DNA of 64,000 nucleotides from Tetranychus cinnabarinus. Taxonomy: Eukaryota; Arthropoda; Arachnida; Trombidiformes; Tetranychidae. Shown piece after piece: positions 25,201 through 39,650 of the stretch (its first letter is position 1; each line of letters starts with the position of its first letter). Under the pieces are notes generated by a model. It was not told the DNA's origin. It did not search any database and saw nothing but the letters and a program-made list of their open reading frames with translations. The stretch is taken from the NCBI GenBank assembly GCA_022266195.1, contig WHVY01000010.1, positions 1,128,501-1,192,500 on the forward strand. The letters run 5' to 3'. The position numbers were made by a program, and so were the translations under genes.

Positions 25201-28200
25201 CATATTCGTTCAGAGATTTTACGAATAATTTAAATCATTGAAAAGTTAATTGTTGAGATTAATGAATTAAACAACAATCTGTAATGGTTAAATCAGATCA
25301 AGATTAGCCGTGAGAATTAACTTATCATTTAAATTAAATTTCACGAAATTCATTTTCTTTTTTCTTGGTTATCAATTAAATTTCTAGGATTAATTGAGCA
25401 ATTAATTGTTGAGCTACTAATTACGATTCCTTAAAATTATGATTTCAATTGCAATCCCGTGACTTAAATAGTTAACCTTAACCTTATTTTAAAGTCACCT
25501 GATCATCAACTGATTAACAGTTGACTTTTCATATTATAATTGGATATAAAGTTCATTAATCATATTAGATTTTACAATGAATTGAAACAGCGATGAAACA
25601 ATTTAACCTTTTGTTGATGGTTAGATTGATAATGATTGAAAATTGATTAACAAATTGTTGATGTGAAGTAGCCTGAAAGGTTTTATTAGATTTGTTTAAC
25701 AATTAGAACTAGAAGACTTTTAACATTGACAGTGAGATCAATTATCGTTAAATTGACTTTGATTAAACATTGATTATAAATTGATGACCAATTTAATTAT
25801 GAAAATATAATCAACTCATTAATTTATTCATGTTGACCCTTTGCTAACCTTTATTCACCAACCTTAAGGCCAGTATTAATAATAAACATTGAATTTACTG
25901 TAAACTCATCGTGAGCTTTAATTCGGTCATTCAGTTTGATTTCTTGTAATTCAGTCAACAATTAAAGTTGATCATTGTTATTCACGACTCCACTTGAGGG
26001 TCTTATGACCTGACCTTAATTGCAATCATTTTTAACATTTGACATCAAAAAAATGTATCGATTGGCTCAAATATCATACGATATCAAAAAAAGTATCAAA
26101 AATAAATAAGCAAACATTGTAACAATTAATCAGATAGCAATTAAACTCGTCTGACTGTTTCTGATCTTCAAATCGTTGATTCATTGTTTCGTCCTTAAAA
26201 CGCTTGAAATAAGCTTAACCCAAATTGTTACCCAAAACAGTAAAGATCAACTGAACATTCCAACATTCAAAGAGATTCTGTCAACGTTTCACCAGAAATC
26301 CTTTCAGACTCTTCAACCACAATTGATCAAAATAATAAGTTGATCAATGGTCATTATCTTGTCTTTCCTCAATCAACTGTCAAATATTCAACTTTCTACT
26401 TTCAATAACCATTGCTCTTTGTAAATATGAAACCTTGTTTTTTGGCTCTGACCACTTTTATTAACCTTCATCTGCTGACAAATTTCAATGACCACTGATT
26501 GTTGATTTGAACACAACAAAAAAACTGAACTTTTATTCCTAGTTTTTTGTCTGTTCATTCATTTCAGCCAAACAAAACATTTCAACAGAATGAAACTTCA
26601 TTCAATGAATCCTCTTTTTTTTGTCTCATCACAACAATCAATATATTACAAATATTTTCATCATTATTTGATATTTCATCAACTTGATGAGTTGAAATCG
26701 TCAATTGAAATGTTGCATTTTTCATTATTTACAAAATTTTCTATTGATCATGTTGATGCACATTAATAATTGATCACGGTTTACCAATAAAATTCAACTT
26801 TTGTCATGTTAACATGGTAAAAGAAATTACTTTAAAGCAATTTTCCATTGACATTAAATCCATTCACCAGTCAATTTACATCCAATCCCAACAATTGTTA
26901 ACATTAACAATTACCAAAAAAAGCATCATTACCAAACCTCGTCAAATGTCAGTTAAAAAGCAGCAATTTTTTGTTTACATCAATATTTTTCATTACCTTG
27001 TCAAGGTGCTTAAATGCATCTGCACGAGTCAAACACGTATTAAAAAGACAACATTTGAACCTTAAACATTAACCTTTCCAACTGACCACTGACAACTAGG
27101 AAGTAATATTACAAAATATCAATCAGATTATTAATAACTAAAAAGGGCCAACTTAACGATGCAACTCATCCAAAAATAATGATGTATAATGAGTGATTGA
27201 TAATGATATGCATTGATAATGCAAATCACTTGCAATTTAAATTAAGTGTGAGATGGTAAAAGTGATTGAAATTGTTTACTTACGCCAATAAAAATGAACA
27301 ATTGTATCGATCATGTCAACAATCAAAATGGACAATTAGGATGATGATGTTAAGAGATACAAATAGTATTGAAAGGGACAAATTGTTGGCCCACCAGGTT
27401 GGTATAACCTGAAGGAATGTTGTTTCAAAGATGAACATAAAATTGATACCTTGTGAACTTACAATTTTAAGATTATTTTTAAGCTTTCCTGTTGGTTAAG
27501 TATTCAAGACTGGTGATGATGGAAGATGAGTACTTTTTAGAAGTAAAAAAATGTTTTTTTTCATCATTTTAGCATCAAATTTCACTTTTTTAACCTTCTT
27601 AATCTTAACTAGATTTTTGGTTTTACCTTTACTTACCTTTTGAATGTTTTAACAACCGCGCCTGTTGATGCTTCAAATGCAACTTTAAGGGTTGTTAGCA
27701 TTTTTGTTTAGCAACTTTACTTGGCTTATTGTACAATTGAATGGCAAATGAGTGTAAAGATTGTTCAATTACCATAAAGTGAAACAATTTAATAACTTTC
27801 ACAATTAATATCAGATTATTGGTGCATGTTAAAGGAGTTATTCATATTATCATCTCTTCTCCTTCCCATGAAATTGTTGGATTTGGCTTGTTGTCTGTTG
27901 ATCATTCTGATTACTTTTCAATTGCAAGTGATTAAATATTTTGTCTTCGATTTCCATTTGATTAGTTCATTGCAACTTTTGATTACAATATCATTACAAT
28001 CATTGAAAGCATCAAAAATGAAAAATGAAAATAAAATCAGAACAAGCTGACATTTTGAAATTTACACTTTTTCACCACAAATTGTAAATGCAATGATTGT
28101 GAATTATTGTAAATTAATAGCAGACAAATGTCAAGCTTTTCAGATAAATTAATTGAAGACATCAATTGCAACCTGTTCGTGATGCAAATGCTGATTTACT

Positions 28201-31200
28201 TGACTCTAAATCAATTTTAAATTGCCTTTCACTTGCAATCAACTTTGATCCAATTGCAAGCCCATTCTTTTTCCTGTCAATTATAATTGTTGAATATCAA
28301 TTATCTTTTCAGAGTGGTAATACAGCTCTTCATCTCGCCTGCCAACAAGGTCATAATCAGAGTTGCCGAAATTTACTCATCTATGGAGCCAAAGCTGACA
28401 TTAAAAATAACGTAAGTCACTTTTTATCATCATTTTCATCTCTTCTCTCTTACCTTCTTCTCTTCATCTTCATCTTATCTTTTCAACTTTCCTAGCGATT
28501 TGGGCGTAAAAAACGTCTCACCTTTTGTATTAAACACTAAAAGCTTTCCTATTTCAGGGAGTCTTAAAAGAATCTTTGTTATCGTTATTTCCTATCATCA
28601 TCTCAAGCAGCTTCCTCATTAATTTGGTTAATTTAAAAGCAATTAGAAAGCTCTTTCATCTGCAATCTTATAAGCAAGCGAAAAGTGCCTTTTTACCTTT
28701 ACTTTTAAGGGTAGCTAAAGGGTCAAAAGTAAGGGTCACTTATGAGCGTAACCTGAGGGTGACAACTTAAATGAGAGTAAAATGAGTAAAAAATAATTAT
28801 CAATCTCATCGTATTTATCACCGAAAACTGGTTTCAATAAGAAACGCGTGTTGGCACAACAACAGTTGTTCACTAGCAATTAAACGAACCCAAAAAATGC
28901 ATTATTTTACTCTCAGAGACATTAGTCATTTATCTTTTTACCTTTCCAATTGATTTGTCAATTTTACTTTTTTTATCATTTCCATCCTTAAACTGAACTT
29001 TCTCCAGCAATAATCCATTATCAAGTGATGAAAACCTTTCCCGCCAAAAAGGAACCTCAAAAGTTATCTATCCATAATAAGATAATAACATCTCATCATT
29101 ACCATTACCATTAACAATTTATCCTCTTAATCTTCTTAATTTACCATTTTTAATCATTTTTCAGTGTAATAAACATCATTAGAAAGTAAAAGCAATATCC
29201 AGTTTGACCATTTTTAAATTGAAAAATTTGATATGTCAATAACCTAGCATCGTTTAGATGGTAAAAAATATTATATTTAAACATATTAACAATGATTCTT
29301 AAATAACCTTTTAATTAAACCAATTGGTTGGCCATTTAATCATCAATTGCAACCTCTTGAGAGGGTCAAATTTTTACCCAAAAAATACAAACCCAAGGAT
29401 AATCAAGACGATTATGTTGATCAGTAAAACATTTTAAACAGTTGAAACTTGAATGTAAGGTAAATAAGGGAACTAAAAAGATGAAACTTAAATCAGTTGA
29501 AAGATGATTTTCAAGTAATCATGAAAAAAAGATGATAAATGGGATGAAAATTCATTTTTAAGGTTAATTTTTGTTTTCAAATAAATCTTAACCTTTAAAA
29601 ATGATTCCTCATTCAATAGGCTTAATCGTTTAATGACAACAAAAATTGCTTCAATTGTTCAGCTTGAAACAAATCTTAATCATCAACCTTTTAAAGGTTG
29701 ATTGATTAAATGTTAAACTAATTACGTTTCTATGTAATTGTGTTCATTGCTGTATTACAATTTAATAAATGCAATTTAGCTAATAAAGATATAATAATTA
29801 TCTTTAAATCTGTAGTTCATTAACTGTCAACTATCCACGATTTTTGATCAATGATTAAAGGTTTTGACTCTGCCATTACTATTCATCTGGTATTGAGTAA
29901 ATGACATATTTGAAAAGGTAAAAGCTTTCAAGTTAATGACTGTTACTTGCAGGTTAAACCTGTGAATATTGAGTGTTTTAAGGTGAGTTAGTTTGTACAA
30001 CTAACCATATCAATTAACATTGAAATGCGCAAAAAACACTTCAGGTAACAGTCATTAGGGAATGTCTTTTCTTGTCTTTGCTCTGTTATTTCATTGAAAG
30101 TCTGTTTGTTTGACTGTTTTTTTGTTTGCTGCTCACTTCAAATTTCATGGAATCCTGATCACAATTTAAAGCACAGTCTTAACTAGAGTGATTAGTAATC
30201 AGATTCACTTTCACAGGCAACAATCAAAGTTAAGTCACCTTTTTTGGCTTGAAACCATCATTTTTAAGCTCAACTTGATTCTGTCAAAACAATAAGTTTA
30301 TACTTGATAATGATGATGGTAATGATGATGAATCCAGTGAATTACATGTCGTATTGCTTTGTTGATTGTGGGAATAATTTTAATGAATCTCTTCTCAATT
30401 CATTCCAACTCAACCGTTACTCTGTTAATTTGTCCAAGTAAATGACCATGTAAACAATGGAGTATTAACGGCATAAGAATCCATCTTTTCTTATCCAATC
30501 TTAATTATTCATGTTAATTGTTGCTATTAAAATCATGTAAATCTCACCGTTGATAATTATAAAGCGATAACATTTTATTGCAACTCATAATTCAAAATCT
30601 CATTCATATTGCATTCAAGTAAAAGTTTTGACCTTTTCAAGTTCAATATTATTCAGAAAATTTCATGTTTCAAGTTTTCCAGTGAAAACCATCAATTTTT
30701 CAAACCTTTCCATTATCATTTGCACCTTTCTTACCTTTTCCAATATGATTTACCGGTCAGAGTTTTTTGCAGAAGGTTCAACATTTACATGAATGTTGAA
30801 AGTTAATGAGTTTTCAGGTGAAAATTGAGTTGCAATATCATAATGAGAAGTTAAAAAATATTCAAATTTTGAACCAGTAATTTCAATAATACAATTAAAA
30901 CTGAATGTGAGTTGAAAATTAGTGAAAATTTAAAAAGTCATGTTTCTCAATTGTTACAATTACCAGCATTTGATTATGTTCAGCTTATAAAACTGATAAA
31001 CCTTATTTTTATGTTAATATTTCACCTTTACCACTCCATCAATTTAGGTGTAATTTGATTAGATGACAGAGTAAATTGCAATCTAAAATGAACATTTCCT
31101 TAAATGAAGCTGATGTATCAAATTAATTTACTGAAGACAGTAAAATTGTATTACATAGTTAATTGTGAACACTATTAATACTCGGGTGGAGTTATTGAGA

Positions 31201-34200
31201 GCAATTGCATTCAACCGCCTGGTGTTTTTTGTTCAAATAGTTTACTAATTCATTGGGCGTTCATTTGATTGTGTTCATGACGAGAATTGAATGACACACC
31301 AGGGAATAGTAAATTATAATTAATTGTAAACCACCTGAAAGAGTCAGATTAACAGCTATTATTTGATTTCAAACATAGCAATTTCAAGACAATAACAATC
31401 CAAATATATTTAAATAGTTGATCTCAATTTTATTTTTTTCTGGTTCACAACAATTGCCCATTTCAAGCAAAAAATTCAATTGTTTAATCCTGCCATTTCA
31501 ATCTTTAATAGTTTACAAACTGGAGCATTGTTAAACCTGAAAAATGTTAAAATGTAAACCTATGTAATTATATTGTCTTTGGTAAATTATTTGCTATTTT
31601 TTATCAGGTTAAATTGTTTGAATCTTTTTTGAGTTGTTTTACCAGTTTAAGGTTTAAATTGTAAAAGTCTGCGTAAATTGTTGAGCGAATTGCGTTAAAA
31701 CCAATTTCTTGGGAGGTTAAGTGAAACATGATGATGATGATAATGAATACTTTATAGCCTCGTGAGTTGATCCGTCAAATGAAAATAATAATAATTGACA
31801 TTTTAATAAAGTTGAAAGTGCTACTGAACATTTTTTACTACCTTTCGGGTCAATCAGGTCAATTCAATTCTTGATCTATTAATGTTTACTTGAAATGTAA
31901 CTTGATTGAGGCCACCCAATAGATATCAAAGTTGTATACATTTGCCGTTCGTATTTCATCTTTTACCATCTTCTCATCATTATTATCATCATCAGGTTGA
32001 ACATCAAAATAATAATAGTGATGGTTTGATTTTACTTGATTTCGTGTTATTTTTCATGTTGATTTCCAATCGTGCAAATGTTTAATCAACCTTGAGGCCT
32101 TTGAATTAGTAATAATGAAAAGACCAATAATTGAAGATTATTCATCAACTTGTTGCTCTAATTAACTCATTATTCCTGTTCGTCCTGGTTGCTTCTCTGG
32201 TTTGATTAATTTGTTATCACATAAATTATTGAAATGCAACCATCAAAAGGTCAACTGAAAAAAGACAAAGATTTCTTATTAATAATTATGATAATTTTCC
32301 AGTCAATTTTAACCCTCATCAATGTATCATTTACTTACCTAACTTTCACTAATTATGATTTATGATTTTCAATGATGAGTCTAATTGTAAACTAATTATC
32401 ATCTTAATTGCTTTATCTTTTTTTTCTTTCAATTAGTATGGCGATACTCCACTTCATACTGCTGCCAGATATGGACATGCTGGTGTAGTCCGCATTTTGA
32501 TTAGCGCTTTTTGTAATGTCAATGAAGTTAACAAGGTAAGCAATTTCATTTCATTCGGTATTCAGTATTCCTTTCATTTTGCTGTTCAATTTCAAATTTT
32601 TTTCTGGATAAACTTGACCCGAGTTTCCATGATGAAATGAGCGGTTGAATTTAATTTGAAGCTTGTTTTCTCGTTCAATAGACTTTTTCCTTGAAGCTGT
32701 AAATATTTATTCCCATTATTAGATGAAATCTTTTTCCAACTTTCTAATGAAAATGCTTTAGATGATCAATCAAATCAATCATTTAACCCCTTGAAGCGCT
32801 TCTTTGTGAAAATTTTTGAGTATGTCCATCTGTATCTGTAAGATTTTAATTGTAAGCCTGCTCTTCCGATGAGTGGGTTTGCTGCTTCAAAATCAGACAA
32901 TCTGGAAGAAAAATTCACTCATTAGAAAAGTAACTAATAATGATGATGATGTTCACAAAAATTGAAGGTAACATAGTAACAAGTGCATAATGGTTTTCTT
33001 ACCTTTCATTTTGTTGCTGTTTATCGATGATTTTACTTTATCCAAATCCGGCTTATCCTCATCATCTTACCCTTAAGGCTATAAATCATCATTTGGCAAC
33101 AGAATCTCACCGAATTCGTGAGCAAATTTGCTTTGAAATAAGTATACTGAAAATAAAGGAAAATGTGAGGAAAAACAAGAACAAGAGATCAGATATTTTA
33201 AAGCTCAATGGATAGATGATCAATTGATGATTAGATATTGTTTTTAGGCAATTTGCTACCTCTTTTTACGTGATGACAGGTTTGACCCAAACAACAAACA
33301 CCATCAACCATTGAAAGGCTAAAATTCATAAATCAGAAGATATAGTTTCAATCAACATCACCACAATTACTATTATAACGTCAGTAACCAGACTTACAGA
33401 ATAAAAAATCAAACCTGTAACAAGTGAAAAAAAAGTAGATGAAAACTTACCAGATCTGACGTAACAAACTGTTGCTTTTGTTTAGATTTAACATAAGATC
33501 TGTTAAAACTTTAATCAACCCTTTCAAATGTATTATTATCACTATTATAATTTCAGAATGGAGACACTGCACTACATATATCATCAGCCATGGGACGGAG
33601 AAAATTAACCCGAATACTTTTGGAAACTGGTTGTAACCCAGCTATCAAAAATAAGGTATAAATGTCCAAATATAATTCACCTGTTAATAAAAAGCAAAAT
33701 TACATAACTGCCATCTTCCGAACAAAAGAGTTAATTGACCCTTTCTTTGCTCTTTGCTTTCTTTATCCTGATAAGAGAGATTAAAAATTGTCTGTTAAGA
33801 TGGCGCTAACATTTTTTATTTGAATAACAAATGTTTTTTTGTTTACAACCGGTTAATAATGTTAATTTTTATTGTTTGCATTTGATAGCAAGGAGAAACA
33901 GCCATGGACATTGCTTTGAGAAAAAATTTCAAAGAAGTTCAAGAAATCATAGCAGCTATTCCTGTTAAGGATCCACCTCAAGTAAAGCGCTCAAAACACA
34001 AAAGTGAATCATTACCAAGCCAAGGAAGTCGTCAGAGTCGCGAGAAAAAGCATAAGGTTAGTTGTTGGTTTTGATATTTTCCCATTTTTTCACTACTTCA
34101 GTATAATTTGAATTTCATTGTCGTTTCTTTTTTCTTTCATGCTTTCTTTCAGACTAAATCATCAAAAGAACACCAGAAGATACCTTATCACAGTCCATAT

Positions 34201-36627
34201 GGCTGCCCTATGTTACCTGATGCTAAAGAATTCCCTCAACCTCGCATTAATTCATTACCTACTGAGCCTCTTCGTAAGGGTGAACAATATTATATTGATT
34301 TAGCTGGTAATATACGGAAAGGACCGGTTGGTAAAGTGTATAATTGTTATTGTGTTCCGTTGATTGAAAAAGTTGAGAAGAAATTACTTAAAGAAAAGAA
34401 GGAATTAAAGGAGGAAATTGAAAATTGCCGGAGCAATTTGAATAATAAAATATCTAGTCTTGAAAGGAAAACCAATTTCCAAATGGTTTCTCTCAATGAA
34501 ACGGTTAAATCACGGTTATCAACCGAACGGCTTCAATGTATTGAACGCAATCAACGTAGTAACCTTAAGCAGCGATTAGATTATGAAAGAAACCAATTAC
34601 AGCAAGGTAAGCAACTAAAGCAACATTTTTATGCTGACATTAATCATCATCAATTATATTCTGATTATCTTTTTGCGATATCAATTCAATTGTTACCCGT
34701 AATCATTAACCAAAATAGTGACCTCAGTTTACGTTAACTTTTTTTCTCTTAATATTATTATCGTCAATGTTAATCTAGCATTATTATTATTGTAATTATA
34801 ATTATAATCTAGAAAACAAGATATATGAGAATGATAATGTGAAATCATAATCATCATCAAATTTTCGGTGATCTTTGTTTTCTCTCAGATTTTACATTAA
34901 GATTGTATTAATAAATGAGTTACTGAAAGAGTTTACTCATTTTCAAGCCAGTTGAGTAAGTTTTTTTCAGGTAAAATGATTCAGGTAAATACGAAAGTGT
35001 CTTTGTTTTGCGTTTATACAAATTTTGTTGTGTAATTTGCAATTCAACTAGCATATAAACTTTAGATCGATTTGTTTAACTTACCTTTCAAGCATCATCT
35101 ATTTAGGTTTGGTATGATAGAAAGCAAAAGCCAAAACCGGCCTCAGCTATAAAAATGAAAATTCATCTTCTCTTGTTTTATTCTGGTCTTCCTCTTCACC
35201 ATCATCATCACTATTATTTCAATGCTTCTCTCTCTCTTTTCATCTCTTTATTTAATTATAATATGAACGATTCAATAGTTGATTCATTTTTATTCAAGCA
35301 ACAGTTTATGATTATAAATTATCTGTTCAAATAGAGGCATTACAAATGTTGAATGGGATAATCATGCAAATGAATTACAAACTGTTAAGACTATCCCAAT
35401 CATTTGTATTTATCTGTTATAACGAATCATTGTTTATTGCTCAGTAGATGGTGTTTTTTTTCTCTCTTAATTAATCTTTTCCTTTTGACATTTACCTTAT
35501 ATTTCATTTTCCTGTAAATTGTTTTCTTTCAAATCTAATCAATTTTTACATTTATTTTGTTTTTTTTTTCATTAGCTGAGCAATTGAAAAATCAAATGAA
35601 ATGTTGGTTGGAAAGTCGTTTAAATCAGCCAACACCAAGTCCACGTAAATATCAACCAAATCCTGCTCGCCATAGAAACAACAATTACCATGACGGATTA
35701 ACTTGCCAACGAGGTGAACAATCAAATAATAGGAATGTTGATTATCAGCCAACAACAGCAACAGAGAATGGAAATACTTTGAATGATGCTTATGATAGAC
35801 CAAAAAGTTGTTTAAGCTACAACAAGGATTTCGTCTCTACTTTAGCAACATGTTACAATAATGGGGTTCGCTCCAAATCAGAGACTCATTTAGCGATTGC
35901 TCCTGGTGAAACAATAGGAACCTTTGATACTCAACCAGGTTGTAGTGGTCATACAAGAATCAATGGTGTTTGCATTGGAACCACCCAAGCTGAAGTTTAT
36001 TACGATGGAGTTCATTCATGCTCAGAGGATAGTGATGAAGAAGTTATTACAAGTCATAATAATAGTAGTAATATAAATGATATTAGCAATCAAACTGTTG
36101 CTAAAACTAATTGTGATACTCCTAATAATAATATTAAAGATATTTATGATCTACCAGCAAACGGGCGACGGAAGATAACAGCTGAAACAGTAATCAGTCA
36201 ACCAGTTCAAGCTACTTCTGCTACTTCAAATAATACTAATGTAAAAAGTAAACCACCTCAACCATTACCGGCCTCTCAGTCAACATCGTCTCACTGTCCA
36301 CCTGAAGATGATCACTCTGGAGACTTGATGAAATCTCTCCGGTGCAATGTTGTTCCTAGAGGAGAAACAGATTACCGTAATTCACCTTTCAGTGATTCTG
36401 GTTTCAGATCAAAATATTCGCCATCTCCTCGAGAAGGACCATTAACTGATGTCACTCTCGTTTATCCTGAACCCAAACTAACCAGAGAGCTTTATCCAAC
36501 TCAGAATGATTCCGCAATGGGTTTACAACCTCCATCAATTAAACAATTAAATGAACGACCTCCGTTTAGGAGGGAACCAATTCCAACGAGATTAAATATG
36601 GCTACACCAGCTTCTAGCCTAGTTTAA
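22294..36627 (+). CDS. ANKRD6: ANKRD6/diversin (Drosophila diego) planar cell polarity protein
   Basis: A cytoplasmic ankyrin-repeat scaffold of the core planar polarity system, which in other animals binds Dishevelled and modulates Wnt branches. Coding exons are 22,294-22,455, 28,313-28,411, 32,437-32,535, 33,557-33,655, 33,889-34,056, 34,153-34,606 and 35,576-36,627. Phases agree at each join and the protein is about 710 residues. The first five exons each carry one ankyrin repeat (SGNTALHEAAWNGYSQ, SGNTALHLACQQGHNQ, YGDTPLHTAARYGH, NGDTALHISSAMG, QGETAMDIALRKN). Exons 6-7 encode the diagnostic ANKRD6 block with YYIDLAGNIRKGPVGKVYN, a coiled coil with LNNKISSLERKTNFQM, RLSTERLQCIERNQ and LKNQMKCWLESRL. 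The rest of exon 7 is an Asn/Ser/Pro-rich tail. The ATG at 22,294 is chosen because no good acceptor precedes the first repeat. Poly(A) signals are at 36,796 and 36,805. Only five repeats are visible, fewer than in human ANKRD6. Confidence 0.92.
22456..28312 (+). other. ANKRD6 intron 1
   Basis: GTAAGT donor at 22,456 and TTTTCAG acceptor ending at 28,312. It is 5.9 kb, AT-rich, with scattered ATC tracts in the first 1.5 kb. I find no nested coding exon or RNA gene in it. Confidence 0.85.
28412..32436 (+). other. ANKRD6 intron 2
   Basis: GTAAGT donor at 28,412 and a pyrimidine-rich acceptor ending AATTAG at 32,436. It is 4.0 kb, AT-rich and contains the TA-ended inverted-repeat element at 29,934-30,057. 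Otherwise I see nothing in it. Confidence 0.85.
29934..30057. mobile_element. MITE-like inverted-repeat element in ANKRD6 intron 2
   Basis: The left end TAATGACTGTTAC (29,934-29,946) is the exact reverse complement of the right end (30,045-30,057), and similarity continues a few bases inward with single mismatches. The element is 124 bp with TA at both ends and no coding capacity. It is a third sequence family distinct from those at 1103 and 7071. Confidence 0.6.
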
Positions 36628-38463
36628 TGCAACTTTTTTAATTCCAGCACAATCTAAGTCAATTAATGGAAATAATTCCACTGTTTTTTATTGCAAAATA
36701 TTTAATTGATTTTTTTGTAAATTTTTTAATATATCTAACAAATGATCAATTGAACAACTCAAATTTATTCCTGGTTTCAGGTTGTTAATGTGTTAAATAA
36801 ATTTAATAAATATTTTCACCCAATGAATTTTAAAATGTTAATTCTTGATTCCAGATGGAAAGTGTTTTTCCTAACAAGATTTTCAGGTGTTGAATGCATA
36901 GATTTTGTCTTTATAGCTAATTAGAATTATATCCTAGTCTAAAATCTAATGAAAAGTCAATAATAAGATACAAAATCTAGAATATTTCCTTGCTTCGTTG
37001 ATACACTCTCTACTCATTGAGTTTTCAGATTGTTTTATTATACTTTTGTTTAATTTCAACCTTAAATCACATGTTCTATCCGAAAATTTGAATACTATTG
37101 AATACAACGCTGGGAAGCCTCTCGAATCAATATAAAAACTGAAATCGTTTGGTCGTGGCCTATTCAAATCATATTTCTAATCTGATATTGAATTAAATTT
37201 TACGATTTATAATTATAACTCGTGTCAATCTAGCAGTTTTTGAATACGATTGCTAGGTGTTACTGTAGATAATATTAATAAAGGCAACAGCGAATTAAGA
37301 AAGTAATTATGGTAAATTTAAAAAACAAATGAAAATATAACAATCAGCATGAAACTTTTAAGTACATTATTGTACAAATTTGTTTAATGAATGAAAAAAA
37401 ATGGTAATTAGAAAGGTTTTACAATGAAATTGTCAAAAATTGTCAGTATAAAAGCTGTTCGGTTTAGTAGTTTTGCGTTTACAGCGTTATACAAATATTG
37501 TCTTAGGTTATTGAGATTTGAATTATTGAAAATAGTTTCACAACTTTAAATTACATTCACAAAAATGAAATAAGCAAAAGCGATATTAAAGGTAACAGTC
37601 GATTCAATTTTTGGGCAATCAGTGAAGAGGTAAATTTCATTTGAAAAAAATGAACATTCAAAATGGTAAAGAAGATGGATAGAAATCTAAATTTAAATGT
37701 GCATGTGTATTCCGTGATCGGTCAACGGTGAAATTTGAATTATCGCATAAGATGTATGTTGACAAGACGGAGACATAACATTACATGAATAAAGTTTTCT
37801 TTCTCCGAGAAACCAACCAACCCGTGAATGTAAAGGTCAGTCAAGTATGAAGGGCACAAGTTAGTATAAGGAGCATTGGCACAGGTCAACCAAAGAATGG
37901 AAAATAAAGATACAGAACATATGCAGTTTGCAACATAGATCTGTAAATACGTTGAGATATTTTTAAACTTGATCTACGTTATTTATCTCTTATTTGCGAG
38001 AAACTAAATACGAAAATGTATCAGTTACAAATTAATCCAACGTTCGTGGAGCATATTATTTAACAAAACGAGTTCTCAGATGTTGTTGACCAAACAAAAA
38101 TGATGAGTTTTTTTCTTTTGATAATTGATACTTGGTCCTAGTTGAATTGAACTTTGGATAACATACAATTTGGCTTGCTTCCATAACTCTGATTTTTTAT
38201 TTGCCATTTCATCTTTGGTGGTCACTTGCAATAACGATAATCATTTCCAACAAGATTACATATCCATTTAAATTGACATTGACATTGACATTGCGGATGA
38301 GAATCAGGTCAATCATGTCCAAAAAATATAAACTCGATCATTGTTACCATCAATGATAAATTTTGCTTTTTCATCAATCTCAATTTAATAATTGATAAAT
38401 CTAGTAATGGTCAAATTCGGCAGCTCATTACCATTAAACAATTCATTTTGAATTTAATAACTG
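36628..38463. other. Convergent intergenic region between ANKRD6 and ELP6
   Basis: Holds the ANKRD6 3' UTR with tandem AATAAA signals at 36,796 and 36,805, and presumably the ELP6 3' UTR at the right. The middle is AT-rich with no ORF of coding character on either strand. Confidence 0.5.
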
Positions 38464-39240
38464 TTAAGAAAATGCTCCAACAGGCAAAACTTTAACATTC
38501 CTTGGCATTCTCTTGAAATGGTAATGATGAGTTTTTGTAGGCCATTGATGATAATCATTAATAATCAAGTTCCCATCAACTTTGCTGGAAAACCCAGTAT
38601 CCAGATGCTTGCACTGTAACCAAATATTGCATGTTTCAATAAAACTCTGACATAGTCTATTGATATCAGTGTCATCTTCGTCGTAATCATAATAGCTCTG
38701 CATGATTAAAACAAGTTTATGATAATGAATAAGATTCCTTAAGTGACGGCAATATTGGTAAACTTGATTCAATGGTAGACCCAAAATTAGAAGGCAGGAA
38801 ACGTCATCAACCAAGACAATGGCTTTACTGGAATCATCTTCAGAGGACAATATTTGCTTGATTTTATCCAAAGTTTTTTGAATGAGAGCGGGCAATGAAA
38901 TTGAACCATCGCTAGTAACAATACCATCTTTGTAATCAGTAAGGAAGTCCATAACAATCAATTGATTAACATCTTTAAATGACTTTAAATTGAGACCAAA
39001 ATTCTTCATTTGATATCGACTTATTTCGTTATATGTTTGATTAAACAGGATCATAAATATTTTGAGTGGTTTATCGTCCTTAGTTTGGCTTGTCTTGAGC
39101 AATTTAATGGATTGACAAACAAGAGAGTTGAAAAGACATGCTGAGTTGGATAAATCATCACTAGTTATTGAAATTTGTTCAGATTCCACACCTATTTTAT
39201 CTAGGTCAATTGGACATAGGCTATCAATAGATAATGACAT
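38464..39240 (-). CDS. ELP6: Elongator complex subunit ELP6
   Basis: A 258-residue, single-exon protein with the RecA-like fold of the ELP4-5-6 subcomplex. In other eukaryotes that ring works with ELP1-3 to modify wobble uridine in tRNAs. Recognisable parts are the central AIVLVDDVSCLLILGLPLNQ strand-and-turn, typical of ELP6, a following YCRHLRNLIHYHKLVLIMQ segment, and a C-terminal strand region ending KVLPVGAFS. No Walker A motif is visible, as expected for the family, which lacks catalytic ATPase residues. The start at 39,240 (MSLSIDSLCPIDL) is the first ATG; the frame stays open a further 11 codons only from a TTG. The gene is divergent from FDX1 across 410 bp. Confidence 0.8.
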   Translation of the reverse strand: MSLSIDSLCPIDLDKIGVESEQISITSDDLSNSACLFNSLVCQSIKLLKTSQTKDDKPLKIFMILFNQTYNEISRYQMKNFGLNLKSFKDVNQLIVMDFLTDYKDGIVTSDGSISLPALIQKTLDKIKQILSSEDDSSKAIVLVDDVSCLLILGLPLNQVYQYCRHLRNLIHYHKLVLIMQSYYDYDEDDTDINRLCQSFIETCNIWLQCKHLDTGFSSKVDGNLIINDYHQWPTKTHHYHFKRMPRNVKVLPVGAFS

Positions 39241-39650
39241 CTTAAATAACAAGATAAATATAATCAAACTCAAAAAAGGAAAACAAAAATCACATTAACA
39301 ACTTTGAATATCAGCTGAAGTAGTCTTTACCAAGTCACATGTTTACAACATTTTTGGTACCAAAAACGTGGACAAGTCAAGAGTTGAGATAATTCATAAT
39401 CGACTAATCACAGCAGATGAATTTTCTGAAATCTCGTGGTTGAACCAGAAATAGAGATTATTAATGAAGAGTTTTAATGGATTAACAATTATGGAAACAA
39501 ATTAGAAACATAAAACTATAGAAATGCTCACTTTTTGATATTCATTGGTATCTACGGTAACAATCACCTGACTACTGGCAAACAAAATTTCAGGGACTAT
39601 TCATACTACTATAACTACTGTACTATACTACTGGACTATTGTAACCTGCA
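39241..39650. promoter_or_regulatory. Shared ELP6/FDX1 head-to-head promoter interval
   Basis: The 410 bp between the start codons of two divergent genes must contain both promoters unless one has a distant 5' exon. I cannot point to a TATA box. The interval near 39,600-39,640 is a run of ACTACTATA-like repeats. Bidirectional use is inference from spacing. Confidence 0.5.
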
